From positions 1 through 64,000 of the forward strand of contig JBEKXU010000004.1 of the NCBI GenBank assembly GCA_049511715.1: a DNA stretch of 64,000 nucleotides, in the 5' to 3' direction. A program made the position numbers and the translations under genes. Shown here piece by piece: positions 18,168-26,169 of this stretch (its first letter is position 1; every line of letters begins with the position of its first letter). The DNA is from JBEKHT01 sp049511715 (GTDB taxonomy: Bacteria; Chloroflexota; Anaerolineae; Anaerolineales; RBG-16-64-43). Below the pieces are notes generated by a model. It was given only the letters and a program-made list of their open reading frames with translations. It was not told the DNA's origin and did not search any database.

Positions 18168-20804
18168 ACTTCGCGGGGAGGATCGGTCGGGAGTCGGCCC
18201 GCGCAACTTGGCACCAAGTTCTTGGCCGAGGGCCAGGATGATCTCCTGGCGCACCTGGGCGGCCTCCTCATCGGTGAGGGTGCGGTCCGGCGCCCGGTAG
18301 ACCAAGGACAAGGCCAAACTCTTCATCCCCTCTCCCACCTGGCCTCCGCGATAGACATCAAAGATCCTCACTTGCTGGAGCAAGTCCCCCCCCGCTTGAC
18401 GGATGACCTGGACGAGGCGCTTGGAGGGCGTGCCCTCCGGCACGATCACCGCCAGATCCTCCAGGACCGGGGGAAAAGCGGAGACGGGCTGCACAGGATA
18501 GCGCTCCGGCAGGAAGAAGCGCAAGGCATCGAAATCGATCTCGGCCGCCGGGACCTTCGCGAAGGGAAAGCCCAACCGCTCGATCACCTCGGGGTGCAGT
18601 TCGCCCACAACGCCGACCTTCTTCTGGGAGATAAGGATGGCCGCGCATTTTCCCGGATGGAATCCGGGTAGACTTTCATCCTCGAAGCTCAGTTCCGGCA
18701 AGTGCATGGCCTCGGCCCAGGCCTCTAGAACCCCCTTCACATCATAGAAATCGACGGGCTCTCGGTTCCCGGATTCCCAAGACAATGCGTCCCTCGGGCC
18801 GTACATCAGGATTGCCAGGCGCACGGCTTCCTCCGGAAGATCCTCCCCTCGGGCAAGGAAGACGGGGCCGACCTCGAAGGCTTGCAGGGAGTCCCGTTGG
18901 ACGGAGTTGTGGATGGCTACTTCCAGCAGACTGGCGAGCAAGGATCGACGCAGCACGCTCCGCTCGGGAGCGATCGGGTTGGTCAGGGTGATGTATTCCC
19001 GCGGAGCAGGGCCGCACTCAAAAAGGGCCTCCCGCTCCCTGCGGGTCAGACGGTAAGTCACCACTTCCTGAAGCCCCAGGTCGATCAGAACATCCCGGGC
19101 TTTCTCCTCCTGCTCGAACCTTGGGTTGCCGCGCTGGGCAGGGAGGGAATCAGCGATCGGGGCCCCAGGCAATCGTTCGTAGCCGAAAACTCGCGCAATC
19201 TCCTCAATAAGGTCCGCGCGACCCACAACCTCCCTGCCTATATCGAGGCGGTGATCAGGAACCGTTACCCGCAGGACCGGCAGGCTTGAGGCCACGCCGG
19301 TGCGATGAACCGGACGGTTCTGCCTTCGGCGAGCCCGCGGCCGGATCGGTTCCACCTCGAACTCCAAGCTTTTGAGAATACGTGTAACGGTAGCGGCAGA
19401 GATGGAAACCCCCAGAATACGCTGGACCTCGGCCAGGGGGAGATCCACCCGGACCCGGGGGGCTTTGTGAGGATAGGCATCGACGAGGTCCTTCGCGATA
19501 GTGCCGCCGGCAAACCGGCGCATGAGTTCAGCCGCCCGGGTTACGGCGCGCAGGGTCATGGCCGGATGCACTCCTCGTGAGAACCGGAACGCTGCCTCCG
19601 AGGGGAGCTTCTGGGCTTGCACCGTTCGGCGGATGCTCAGATAGGCCCAGGAGGCTCCCTCCAGCAGGATATTTGCCGTCCCATTGGAGACCTCGGACTC
19701 TGCGCCCCCCATAACGCCGGCAATCGAGAGCGGCCCCCGCTCATCACATACCAGGATGGTGAAATCATCCAAAGCCCGCGTTTCCCCATCCAGTGTCTCA
19801 AGGCTTTCATTCGGCTTCGCCTGGCGCGTCAGGATTTTCACGGGCCCGCCTTGCGCGCGCCGAACGAGCACATCCCAATCGAAGGCATGCAAGGGCTGAC
19901 CCATCTCAAGCATGACGTAGTTCGTGATATCCACGACATTGTTGATCGGCCGCATTCCCGCCCGTTGCAGCCGCCACTGCATCCAGAGCGGGCTGGGCCC
20001 GATGACCACTCCGCGGACCAGGGCAGCGGTGAAGCGCGGGTTCAGATCCGGCCTCTGGATCCGAATCTGCAGTTCGGACTTAAGGCTCGGCCCCTGAGCT
20101 CGGTAGGCGAAAGAAGGCCCTCGGGCCTTGCGGCCGGTAAGCGCTCCGAGTTCACGCGCGATTCCAAGGATGGAGGCATTGCGCGCCATGTTCGGATTGA
20201 TCTTGATCGAGAAGATCACTTCCCCCAGGTAGTCCGCCAAGGGCATTCCCGTAGGGGCCTCAGAAGGCAGGATCAAGATCCCCTCATGCTCGTCCGAGAT
20301 TCCCAATTCTTTCTCGGAACAAATCATCGAGTCCGACTCAACTCCCCGAATCTTCATGCGGCGCAGAACCGTCACCACTCGCCCGGCCTGGTGTCCGTCA
20401 TACAATTGCGCCCCTTCGCGGGCGTAGGCAACTTTGAGGGGTTTCGCCAGGGGTCCCAGGCCTCGGAAAGGAAAAAGATTGGGGGCCCCGGTCAGCACCG
20501 TCTGAACGCCCCGTCCATCCCCCAGTCGACAGAGGACCAATCGGTCGGCATTGGGATGAGGCAGCACCTCCAGTACCTCTCCCACCACAATCTTTTCACG
20601 GTCCCAAAGCAAGTCCCCGTATCGGGACCCCGAGGGAGGAGGCATTCTGTTGCCCCGGGTTTCAGGGTCAGACTCCTCTCGCTTTACCCCAAGAGTGTCG
20701 ACGGCCTCGACCTCCAGTCCGGCGAAGGTCAATCGCCGGGCGATCTCCGCCGGGGACAGGTCGATGCGCACAAACTCCCTCAGCCATGAAAGAGGAACAT
20801 CCAT
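18165..20804 (-). CDS. pheT: Phenylalanyl-tRNA synthetase beta subunit
   Basis: 879-residue beta chain of the alpha2-beta2 PheRS. Domains in order are the N-terminal segment MDVPLSWLREFV, an EMAP/tRNA-binding domain (VGEVLEVLPHPNADRLVLCR), the B3/B4 editing domain (near NVVDITNYVMLEMGQPLHAF), B5 (VDLPLAEVQRILGVSI), the catalytic-like core and the C-terminal FDX-ACB domain (FPPVLEDLAVIVPE). It is longer than the usual near-800 residues. An Arg-rich insert of about 25 residues (RPRARRRQNRPVH) splits B5, and there is a short insert after position 40. It lies 49 bases after pheS and shares its T-box leader. Confidence 0.96.
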   Translation of the reverse strand: MDVPLSWLREFVRIDLSPAEIARRLTFAGLEVEAVDTLGVKREESDPETRGNRMPPPSGSRYGDLLWDREKIVVGEVLEVLPHPNADRLVLCRLGDGRGVQTVLTGAPNLFPFRGLGPLAKPLKVAYAREGAQLYDGHQAGRVVTVLRRMKIRGVESDSMICSEKELGISDEHEGILILPSEAPTGMPLADYLGEVIFSIKINPNMARNASILGIARELGALTGRKARGPSFAYRAQGPSLKSELQIRIQRPDLNPRFTAALVRGVVIGPSPLWMQWRLQRAGMRPINNVVDITNYVMLEMGQPLHAFDWDVLVRRAQGGPVKILTRQAKPNESLETLDGETRALDDFTILVCDERGPLSIAGVMGGAESEVSNGTANILLEGASWAYLSIRRTVQAQKLPSEAAFRFSRGVHPAMTLRAVTRAAELMRRFAGGTIAKDLVDAYPHKAPRVRVDLPLAEVQRILGVSISAATVTRILKSLEFEVEPIRPRARRRQNRPVHRTGVASSLPVLRVTVPDHRLDIGREVVGRADLIEEIARVFGYERLPGAPIADSLPAQRGNPRFEQEEKARDVLIDLGLQEVVTYRLTRREREALFECGPAPREYITLTNPIAPERSVLRRSLLASLLEVAIHNSVQRDSLQAFEVGPVFLARGEDLPEEAVRLAILMYGPRDALSWESGNREPVDFYDVKGVLEAWAEAMHLPELSFEDESLPGFHPGKCAAILISQKKVGVVGELHPEVIERLGFPFAKVPAAEIDFDALRFFLPERYPVQPVSAFPPVLEDLAVIVPEGTPSKRLVQVIRQAGGDLLQQVRIFDVYRGGQVGEGMKSLALSLVYRAPDRTLTDEEAAQVRQEIILALGQELGAKLRGPTPDRSSPRS

Positions 20805-20853
20805 GAGAACGACTCCCGTCTTTCCGATTCGCTACCCGGCGCAAGGTCCGATC

Positions 20854-21879
20854 TCAAAACTGCTCAAGGAATCGCAGATCATTGGCCCAAAAGGAACGGA
20901 TGTCCCCGATGCCGTAGCGCAGCATCGCGATCCGCTCTGGGCCTAGCCCGAAGGCAAATCCCGAGAAATACCTGGGGTCATAACCCCCGTTTCGCAAAAC
21001 CGTCGGATGCACCATCCCGGCTCCGAGAATCTCGAGCCAGCCGCTTTGCTTACACAGCGGGCATCCTTTTCCCCCACAGACGAAGCACTCCACGTCCAGC
21101 TCGGCGCTGGGCTCAGTGAACGGGAAGTAATCAGCCCGGAAGCGGGACCGCACCGAAGGGCCAAACATGCGGCGGGCGAAATCCTCGAGGGTCCCTTTGA
21201 GATTGGCAAAGGTGATTTGGCGGCCGACCGCAAGCCCCTCGACTTGATTGAACTGGATCTCCGAACGGGCGGTAATCTGCTCATAGCGGTAGCACATGCC
21301 CGGCAGGATCACCCGGATGGGCTCAGGCGCGCACTCGCGCATCACGCGGATCTGCCCAGGAGAGGTGTGAGTCCTGAGGATGAGATTCGGTACCGTGGTA
21401 TAGAAAGTGTCCCACTGATCTCGGGCGGGGTGATCGGGCGGCATGTTGAGCAACCCGAAGTTGTACTCGTCCGTCTCGACCTCGCGGCTGCGGTAGACCT
21501 GGAAGCCCATCTCAGCCCAGACGGAGGCAATCCGGCGAATGATTTGGGTGGAGGGGTGGAGGCGACCGCGCAGCCTGGGGCGTCCAGGCAGAGTGACGTC
21601 CAGCCTCTCTTCGCGGAGACTCCGCTCCATTGTCTGACGGTGGAGCTCCCCCAGCTTCGCCTGATAGGCCTGTTCCAATCGCTCCTTGACCTCGTTCGCC
21701 CGTCGTCCCAAGACCGGCCGGTCTGCGCTGGAGAGTTTCCCCAAGTCGCCGATGAAGACCATGAGCTTGGAGCTGCGGCCGAGATAGGCTCCGCGCCAAA
21801 CCGTCAGGTCATCTTCCACCCGCACGTAGTTCAAGGCAGCAATCGCCTCTTGCTCCATTCGGTCGAGTTGCTCAATCAT
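20854..21879 (-). CDS. pheS: Phenylalanyl-tRNA synthetase alpha subunit
   Basis: 341-residue catalytic subunit charging tRNA-Phe. It has an N-terminal coiled-coil, then the class II core: motif 2 region ILPGMCYRYEQITARSEIQF, FNQVEGLAVG, a CVCGGKGCPLC-like cysteine cluster (CFVCGGKGCPLCKQSGWLEI), and motif 3 FAFGLGPERIAMLRYGI. The start is the ATG at 21879 (MIEQLDRM) with GGGGGAGG six to eight bases upstream. The longer frame up to 21939 runs into the T-box terminator and is rejected. Confidence 0.97.
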   Translation of the reverse strand: MIEQLDRMEQEAIAALNYVRVEDDLTVWRGAYLGRSSKLMVFIGDLGKLSSADRPVLGRRANEVKERLEQAYQAKLGELHRQTMERSLREERLDVTLPGRPRLRGRLHPSTQIIRRIASVWAEMGFQVYRSREVETDEYNFGLLNMPPDHPARDQWDTFYTTVPNLILRTHTSPGQIRVMRECAPEPIRVILPGMCYRYEQITARSEIQFNQVEGLAVGRQITFANLKGTLEDFARRMFGPSVRSRFRADYFPFTEPSAELDVECFVCGGKGCPLCKQSGWLEILGAGMVHPTVLRNGGYDPRYFSGFAFGLGPERIAMLRYGIGDIRSFWANDLRFLEQF

Positions 21880-22204
21880 CGGGCCTCCCCCGCAAACAAA
21901 ATCCCGTCCAATCGGGGACGGGATCCAAACCCGCGCCACCTCCCTGGTTCGCCGGACCCACGCCGCTGCCGGGAGTCCAACTCGCTTCGCTTCCTCTTCC
22001 CGGAGGCCCTGCCATCCGCTCCGGCAGAAGGCCCTCTCGGTTAGCGGCCGCGCACCGACTCAGACTACACACGGTCTCACGATGCGGTTCACCGGAGCAA
22101 CTCGGGAGGGAACTTCGACTCCCCGCAGTTGGGCCCGCTCCACAACCTCGGCCTCCCTGGGAACCTTTGGCAGCCTACTCTCCTCCGTCAACGCCTTTGG
22201 CTAT
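21880..22204 (-). promoter_or_regulatory. Phenylalanine T-box leader of pheST
   Basis: Leader of about 325 bases that should sense uncharged tRNA-Phe. On the minus strand the stem I base CGGAG pairs with CTCCG. The 5' side of the specifier loop shows GAGAGTAGG with the conserved AGTA (22179-22176). The 3' side shows GAAG-TTC-CC with a Phe codon TTC at 22112-22110. Downstream, AGGGAGGTGGCGCGGG (21945-21930) matches the T-box consensus AGGGTGGTACCGCGGG at 13 of 16 positions. An intrinsic terminator follows. Charged tRNA should permit termination; uncharged tRNA should favour the antiterminator. The deviating T-box core (GG for AC) deserves a covariance check. Confidence 0.82.
21893..21924 (-). 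terminator. T-box transcription terminator before pheS
   Basis: On the minus strand a perfect 9-bp stem ATCCCGTCC (21924-21916) / GGACGGGAT (21909-21901) with a six-base loop is followed at once by TTTTGTTTG. It stands about 20 bases before the pheS ATG and immediately after the T-box motif, the classic position for tRNA-controlled attenuation. Confidence 0.88.
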
Positions 22205-22210
22205 GGCCTC

Positions 22211-22238
22211 ATTATCGGCAATCCGAGCCGACTGTCAA
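22211..22238 (-). promoter_or_regulatory. Promoter of pheST
   Basis: On the minus strand TTGACA (22238-22233) and GATAAT (22216-22211) are 16 bases apart. Predicted start is near 22204, just before T-box stem I. The insertion sequence begins only 78 bases upstream of the -35. Confidence 0.8.
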
Positions 22239-22316
22239 GACGGCCCAGACCCAGGTCCCAGCCGCGCCCGACAAGCCGGGTTGGCGAACATTCCCATTGG
22301 CGAGATCAGTGAGCTA

Positions 22317-22338
22317 GTCCAGATACATACGAGACAGT
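22317..22338 (+). repeat. Left terminal inverted repeat of the IS
   Basis: Starts GTCCAG and ends GAGACAGT. Aligns with the reverse complement of 23495-23515 with the outer six and inner eight bases identical. Confidence 0.85.
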
Positions 22339-23135
22339 CTGAGTAGCGGAAACAGAGCATCGGAGTCATCCTTGGGGTGACCAAACCAACCAAGGAGATG
22401 GCCCCGATGCGAATCGTAGGATACCCCCGATCGTTCTTCTGCATTGCCCGGCATGCGCCCGTGGAACTCAGTCCCAAGGCTCAGGAGCGCCTGAGACTCC
22501 TTCACGCCTGGCAGGCAATGAACCAGCGGGGCCTTACCCGGGTAGAGGCGGCCAAGGTTCTGCGGGTGTCTCGGGCAACCCTGTATCGGTGGCAGAAGCG
22601 AATCCGAAGGGAAGGCCTGCGTGGGCTGGAGGAGCGCAGTCGGAGGCCGAAGCGGGTGCGCCGCCCGCTGTGGAGCGAGGATCTGGCGGCCGCCGTCCAC
22701 CGGCTGAGGGAAGAGTACCCGCGGTGGGGGAAAGAGACCCTGGTCGTCCTGCTCGAGCGGGAGGGTTGGAAAGCCTCGGCTTCGACGGTGGGCAGGATCT
22801 TGAAGCGCCTGAAAGCCTTGGGAAGGCTGCACGAACCGCCGCGGCGGCTGGTGAGCCTGCACCGCAGGGCAAAAAGGCGGGTTTACGCGGTCCGCAAGCC
22901 CAAGGACTACGCCATCTCGCGGCCTGGTGATCTGGTGCAAGTGGACACGCTGGACGTGCGGCCCATGCCGAAGGTCGCGTTCAAGCATTTCACGGCGAGG
23001 GATGTGGTCTCCCGGTGGGATGTGATCCAAGCCTACTCGCGCGCCACGGCCGGGACCGCCACGGCCTTCCTGGAGAGCCTGACCGCTCGGATGCCTTTCC
23101 CCGTGAGAGCCATCCAGGTAGATGGCGGGAGCGAG

Positions 23136-23160
23136 CCTGCCCTGGAGCGGCAGTCCAGGG
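23136..23160 (+). repeat. 25-bp hairpin insertion 1 in the transposase
   Basis: CCTG, then arm CCCTGGA, loop GCGGCAG, arm TCCAGGG (perfect 7-bp stem). It follows the GAG codon of the GGSE motif; the next base pair resumes the transposase at Phe. Its length (3n+1) shifts the frame. Confidence 0.8.
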
Positions 23161-23253
23161 TTTCAGGCAGAGTTCGAGCAGGCCTGCGCCGCCCAGGGCA
23201 TTCGCCTGTTTGTCCTCCCTCCGCACTCCCCGAAGCTCAACGCCTATGTGGAA

Positions 23254-23278
23254 CCTGCTCCGCGGGTCCCTGGCGGAG
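23254..23278 (+). repeat. 25-bp hairpin insertion 2 in the transposase
   Basis: CCTG, then arm CTCCGCG, loop GGTCCCT, arm GGCGGAG (six of seven pairs, the loop-closing pair is G-G). It follows the codon of the third catalytic residue (Glu, NAYVE). Confidence 0.78.
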
Positions 23279-23380
23279 CGAGCTCACCAAACCCATGCGG
23301 AGGACTTTTACGACCTGTATGAGGGTAGCTTTGATATGCCCAGCCTCAACCGGGCGCTCCACCGATGGGAGCACACCTAC

Positions 23381-23405
23381 CCTGGCCTACCGGTCCAGGG
23401 TAGGC
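23381..23405 (+). repeat. 25-bp hairpin insertion 3 in the transposase
   Basis: CCTG, then arm GCCTACC, loop GGTCCAG, arm GGTAGGC (perfect 7-bp stem). It splits the conserved Y-NTIRPH motif between Tyr and Asn and returns translation to the original frame. Confidence 0.8.
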
Positions 23406-23494
23406 AACACCATCCGCCCTCATCGGTCCCTTGCCAAAAAGACCCCGGCCGAGTACCTTTACTGCTACCACCCCTGGGCGGCCCCGAAAGCCCA

Positions 23495-23515
23495 ACTGTC
23501 TCAAATGTCCTGGAC
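23495..23515 (+). repeat. Right terminal inverted repeat of the IS
   Basis: Reads ACTGTCTC...CTGGAC, the complement of the left end. It overlaps the last codons of the transposase frame. Confidence 0.85.
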
Positions 23516-23588
23516 CCACGCAATCAGTTGACTCCACCTTCAACTCCATGTACACTCAGCTTCAAGCTGATCCAACCCGGAGGAGGAA

Positions 23589-24155
23589 ATGTCCAGCGAT
23601 CTCCAGCGTCTTGTCATGCGCAGCGGGCCCACCCCAGGAAAGGTCTACGAGCTCACCAAGGACAGCGTCACAATCGGCCGCGAAGCTTCAGCGGACATCG
23701 TCATCCCGGACGCTGAGGTTTCGCGCACCCATGCCCGGCTGACCAGCAAGCAGGGCACTTACATGCTGGAAGACTTGGGCTCGACCAACGGGACCTTCGT
23801 CAACAAGCAGCGCATCACCGGGCAAAGGATGCTCAACCCGGGTGACGAGGTCACGCTTGGTGAAAGTGTGGTGTTTTCCTTTGAAGGTCCGACGGTGGGT
23901 GCCACGGTGGCGGTTTCGGCCGCCAAAATGCCTGTGCAGGCGACAATACCCGCCGAGGCCCCACCGGAACCGCCCGCCGCTGCTGCTTCCGCTGCCGCCG
24001 CTCCCGAAAAGAAAAGCCACACGACACGCAATATCCTGATCGGCTGCGGCTGTCTGGTGATCCTGGTGATCGTGGTCCTGGCGGGCCTTCTTATTTACAT
24101 CGACAGCAATAACCTGTATTGCGCTTGGCTCGGCCTCGGCTGCCCGGCTCCATAG
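23589..24155 (+). CDS. FHA-domain protein with C-terminal membrane anchor
   Basis: 188 residues. An N-terminal forkhead-associated domain (VTIGREASADIVIPDAEVSR, then GTYMLEDLGSTNGTFVN) binds phosphothreonine peptides. An Ala/Pro-rich linker follows, then a single hydrophobic helix near residues 148-170 (LVILVIVVLAGLLIYI) and a short Cys-containing tail. The FHA domain would face the cytoplasm in a tail-anchored topology. A strong GGAGGAGG RBS precedes the ATG. No Ser/Thr kinase lies nearby, so the signalling partner is unknown. The IS ends 73 bases upstream. Confidence 0.9.
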   Translation: MSSDLQRLVMRSGPTPGKVYELTKDSVTIGREASADIVIPDAEVSRTHARLTSKQGTYMLEDLGSTNGTFVNKQRITGQRMLNPGDEVTLGESVVFSFEGPTVGATVAVSAAKMPVQATIPAEAPPEPPAAAASAAAAPEKKSHTTRNILIGCGCLVILVIVVLAGLLIYIDSNNLYCAWLGLGCPAP

Positions 24156-24519
24156 AGCCTCAGGCGGCCCGCGAGCACGCGCAGGACCAGCGTGGCTCTA
24201 CCCTGGCAGACCGCCGGCGGAGGGAGTTAATGGTTGCCCCCTTCGGGCACCCCCGCCGGGGCTTGGCTGCCCTGGCTCCCGGGCTGCGGTGAGGCTGAGG
24301 CGATTTCCCAAGGCGCAGGCGTCGTGTTGCCTGCGCCGTTTCATTTCTCGCTTCCTACCGCTTGGCCTGCTTGCGCGGGGTCTCCCCGGACACCCTGGTC
24401 CTGGGACTTGCGCTCACCTGAGCTCAACCCAATGCGCGATCCATTTGGGTGGAAGCGCATCTATCCCCCACCCTCGTTCGAGGAGCCCCGCGTGACCGGA
24501 GGCCGAGCCACAATGGGAG
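24156..24519. other. Convergent intergenic region after the FHA gene
   Basis: Nothing coding is recognised. A GC-rich run with several small hairpins near 24235-24290 is followed by the terminator at 24312. Confidence 0.5.
24312..24347 (+). terminator. Terminator downstream of the FHA gene
   Basis: A 9-bp stem GGCGCAGGC (24312-24320) / GCCTGCGCC (24329-24337) with an eight-base loop is followed by GTTTCATTTC. The T-rich tail suits the plus strand. Confidence 0.65.
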
Positions 24520-25347
24520 TCAACGGAAAAGTGGGGCGATGGTCAAGACAAGGTAGTAGCCCACGGAGGCGGCCACGATCCAGGAATCGATCCGGTCCAA
24601 GGCCCCGCCATGTCCTGGAAGAAGGTTTCCCGAATCCTTGACCCCGACCTCGCGCTTAACCATGCTGATGGCCAGGTCGCCCAGGGGGGCCAGAGCTCCT
24701 ACCAACCCACCGATCAGTAGGCCGCTGAGCGGGCACAATCCGCTGGATGGCCGAGCGGCAACCTGCCAGACCAGAGCCAACCCACCCCCGCCCAAGGCCC
24801 CTCCCAGAACTGACGCCAGGTAGCCCTCCCAGGTCTTCCTCGGGCTCAGGCGAGGCGTCATCCGGTGCCGACCAAAGCGGCGGCCGACACTCATGGCCAG
24901 GGAATCGCCCAGCCAAATGGCAGGCATGACGATGAGGAACCACCAGGTTCCGTCGGCCAAGGCTCTGAGAGACACCACGTAGGCCCCCAGCCAGCCGATA
25001 TAGAGGATTCCGCCCAAGGTGATGGCAAACTCGCTTCCTGAGCGAGAGGCGCCATGCTCGTACTGGAGGAGGTACCAGACCAGGGCGAGGAGGATGATCC
25101 CCAGCAGAAGAACTCCTGCGTGATCAAAGCCGACCCAGGCGCGCATGGCCGCGAGGGCCAGTACGCCGGCGGCCAACAGCCAAGGCCTCGGCCTCAGGCC
25201 CACATGCTCAAAAAGCTGCCCGTACTCGATGGCCCCCAGGACGAGAAAGAGCGACGCCAATGCCCAAAACGGGAGGCCCCCGCTGGCGATGAGCCAAGCC
25301 GCAAGGGGGAGGAGCAGAAGGGCGACGACGATGCGGTCCTGGAGCAT
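24520..25347 (-). CDS. cdsA: Phosphatidate cytidylyltransferase
   Basis: 275-residue integral membrane enzyme making CDP-diacylglycerol from CTP and phosphatidate. About eight helices are visible, and the C-terminal CDS signature MVKREVGVKDSGNLLPGHGG followed by LDRIDS is complete. The ATG at 25347 (MLQDRIVVALLLLP) follows the uppS stop by seven bases and has GAAGGG upstream; the longer frame to 25527 would overlap uppS. It is the last gene of the rpsB-to-cdsA cluster, a widespread bacterial order. Confidence 0.95.
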   Translation of the reverse strand: MLQDRIVVALLLLPLAAWLIASGGLPFWALASLFLVLGAIEYGQLFEHVGLRPRPWLLAAGVLALAAMRAWVGFDHAGVLLLGIILLALVWYLLQYEHGASRSGSEFAITLGGILYIGWLGAYVVSLRALADGTWWFLIVMPAIWLGDSLAMSVGRRFGRHRMTPRLSPRKTWEGYLASVLGGALGGGGLALVWQVAARPSSGLCPLSGLLIGGLVGALAPLGDLAISMVKREVGVKDSGNLLPGHGGALDRIDSWIVAASVGYYLVLTIAPLFR

Positions 25348-25354
25348 GAGCCCT

Positions 25355-26140
25355 TCAGGACGCGGGCCAACCCGAGGGAGCTCGGCCAAAGCGCCGATCC
25401 CTCTGGCTGTAATCCCAGAGAGCCAGCCGCAGGTGCTCCTTGTCGAAGTCGGGCCAATAGACCGGGGTGATGTACCATTCGGCGTAGGCCCCCTGCCAGA
25501 TGAGGAAGTTGCTGATGCGCAGCTCACCCGAAGTGCGAATGATCAAATCGGGGTCGGGGATGCCCGCCGTATAGAGATACTGCGCAAACAGCGGCTCGGT
25601 CACTTGGTCGCCGGGGATCTTATCCGCGATCATTCGCCGCACCGCCTGCACAATCTCATCTCGCCCGCCGTAGTTGAAAGCGACGTTGAGCACCAGGCGC
25701 TGGTTGCCCTTCGTCAGTTCGATGGCTTGCTGCACCTTTCTCTGCACGCGAGGGCCGATCCCCTCCAGCCGGCCCAGGTGACGAAGTTGGACGCCTTCCC
25801 GGTTGAGTTCCGCCACCTCGCGGTCCAGAACATCCTCGAGAATCGCAAGCAGACCCTGGACTTCGTCTTCCGGTCTTCGCCAGTTCTCGGTGGAGAAGGC
25901 ATACAGCGTCAGGTAGCGAATGCCGAACTCCACGCAAGCGGTGATCACCCGCCGGAGGTTCTCGGTACCTGCGCGATGCCCGGCCAGACGGGGCAAATTG
26001 CGCTGGCTGGCCCAGCGGCCATTCCCATCCATGATGATCGCCACGTGCTTTGGTATCCTCTCCGGCAACCCGGAGGGAATGGCTCCTGCCTTTTTCCCTG
26101 CTCGATCCGATCCCTCACCCTTCACGGTACGTGTCCGCAC
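25355..26140 (-). CDS. uppS: Undecaprenyl diphosphate synthase
   Basis: 261-residue cis-prenyltransferase that builds the C55 lipid carrier for peptidoglycan. Conserved blocks are HVAIIMDGNGRWA with the catalytic Asp, GHRAGTENLRRV, YLTLYAFSTENWRRP, and LIIRTSGELRISNFLIWQ near the C-terminus. A GTG start at 26140 gives an N-terminal extension of about 30 residues before the conserved core; later starts are possible. It lies 29 bases after frr. Confidence 0.96.
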   Translation of the reverse strand: MRTRTVKGEGSDRAGKKAGAIPSGLPERIPKHVAIIMDGNGRWASQRNLPRLAGHRAGTENLRRVITACVEFGIRYLTLYAFSTENWRRPEDEVQGLLAILEDVLDREVAELNREGVQLRHLGRLEGIGPRVQRKVQQAIELTKGNQRLVLNVAFNYGGRDEIVQAVRRMIADKIPGDQVTEPLFAQYLYTAGIPDPDLIIRTSGELRISNFLIWQGAYAEWYITPVYWPDFDKEHLRLALWDYSQRDRRFGRAPSGWPAS

Positions 26141-26169
26141 AGGCCTCTCGCCCCATTCGAAGGCGGCGA

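Larger units (their letters stand above)
22317..23515 (+). mobile_element. Insertion sequence, about 1.2 kb, DDE transposase
   Basis: Bounded by terminal inverted repeats at 22317-22338 and 23495-23515, both reading GTCCAG...GAGACAGT from the outside in with a few internal mismatches. It contains one transposase frame. Flanks (GAGCTA left, CCACGC right) show no target duplication. It inserted between the pheST promoter and the FHA gene without disrupting either. The transposase is interrupted by three 25-bp hairpins, so the element is probably inactive unless these are bypassed or removed. Confidence 0.85.
22377..23533 (+). pseudogene. IS transposase (HTH + rve/DDE) interrupted by three 25-bp hairpins
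   Basis: The N-terminal part is intact: a helix-turn-helix (LTRVEAAKVLRVSRATLYRW), a second HTH-like segment, and the integrase core with the first aspartate in LVQVDTLDV and the second in IQVDGGSE. After the GAG codon at 23133-23135 the protein continues in another frame (FQAEFEQACAAQ, then LPPHSPKLNAYVE with the catalytic Glu). After 23253 it moves to a third frame (RAHQTHAEDFYDLYEG), and after 23380 it returns to the first (NTIRPHRSLAKKTPAEYL). Each switch is exactly a 25-bp insertion. Deleting the three gives one continuous, complete family-typical transposase. The undeleted frame stays open for 384 codons but encodes nonsense between 23136 and 23405. Confidence 0.85.

Noticed and set aside
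23136..23405. Simple translational bypassing (matched take-off and landing codons) across the three 25-bp blocks
   Set aside because: Known bypassing needs matching or synonymous codons before the gap and at its end. The pairs here are GAG/GGG, GAA/GAG and TAC/GGC, so only the second fits. The idea is kept only as one option in the main finding.
22317..23515. Target-site duplication of the insertion sequence
   Set aside because: The bases flanking the two inverted repeats (GAGCTA and CCACGC) do not match at any short length.
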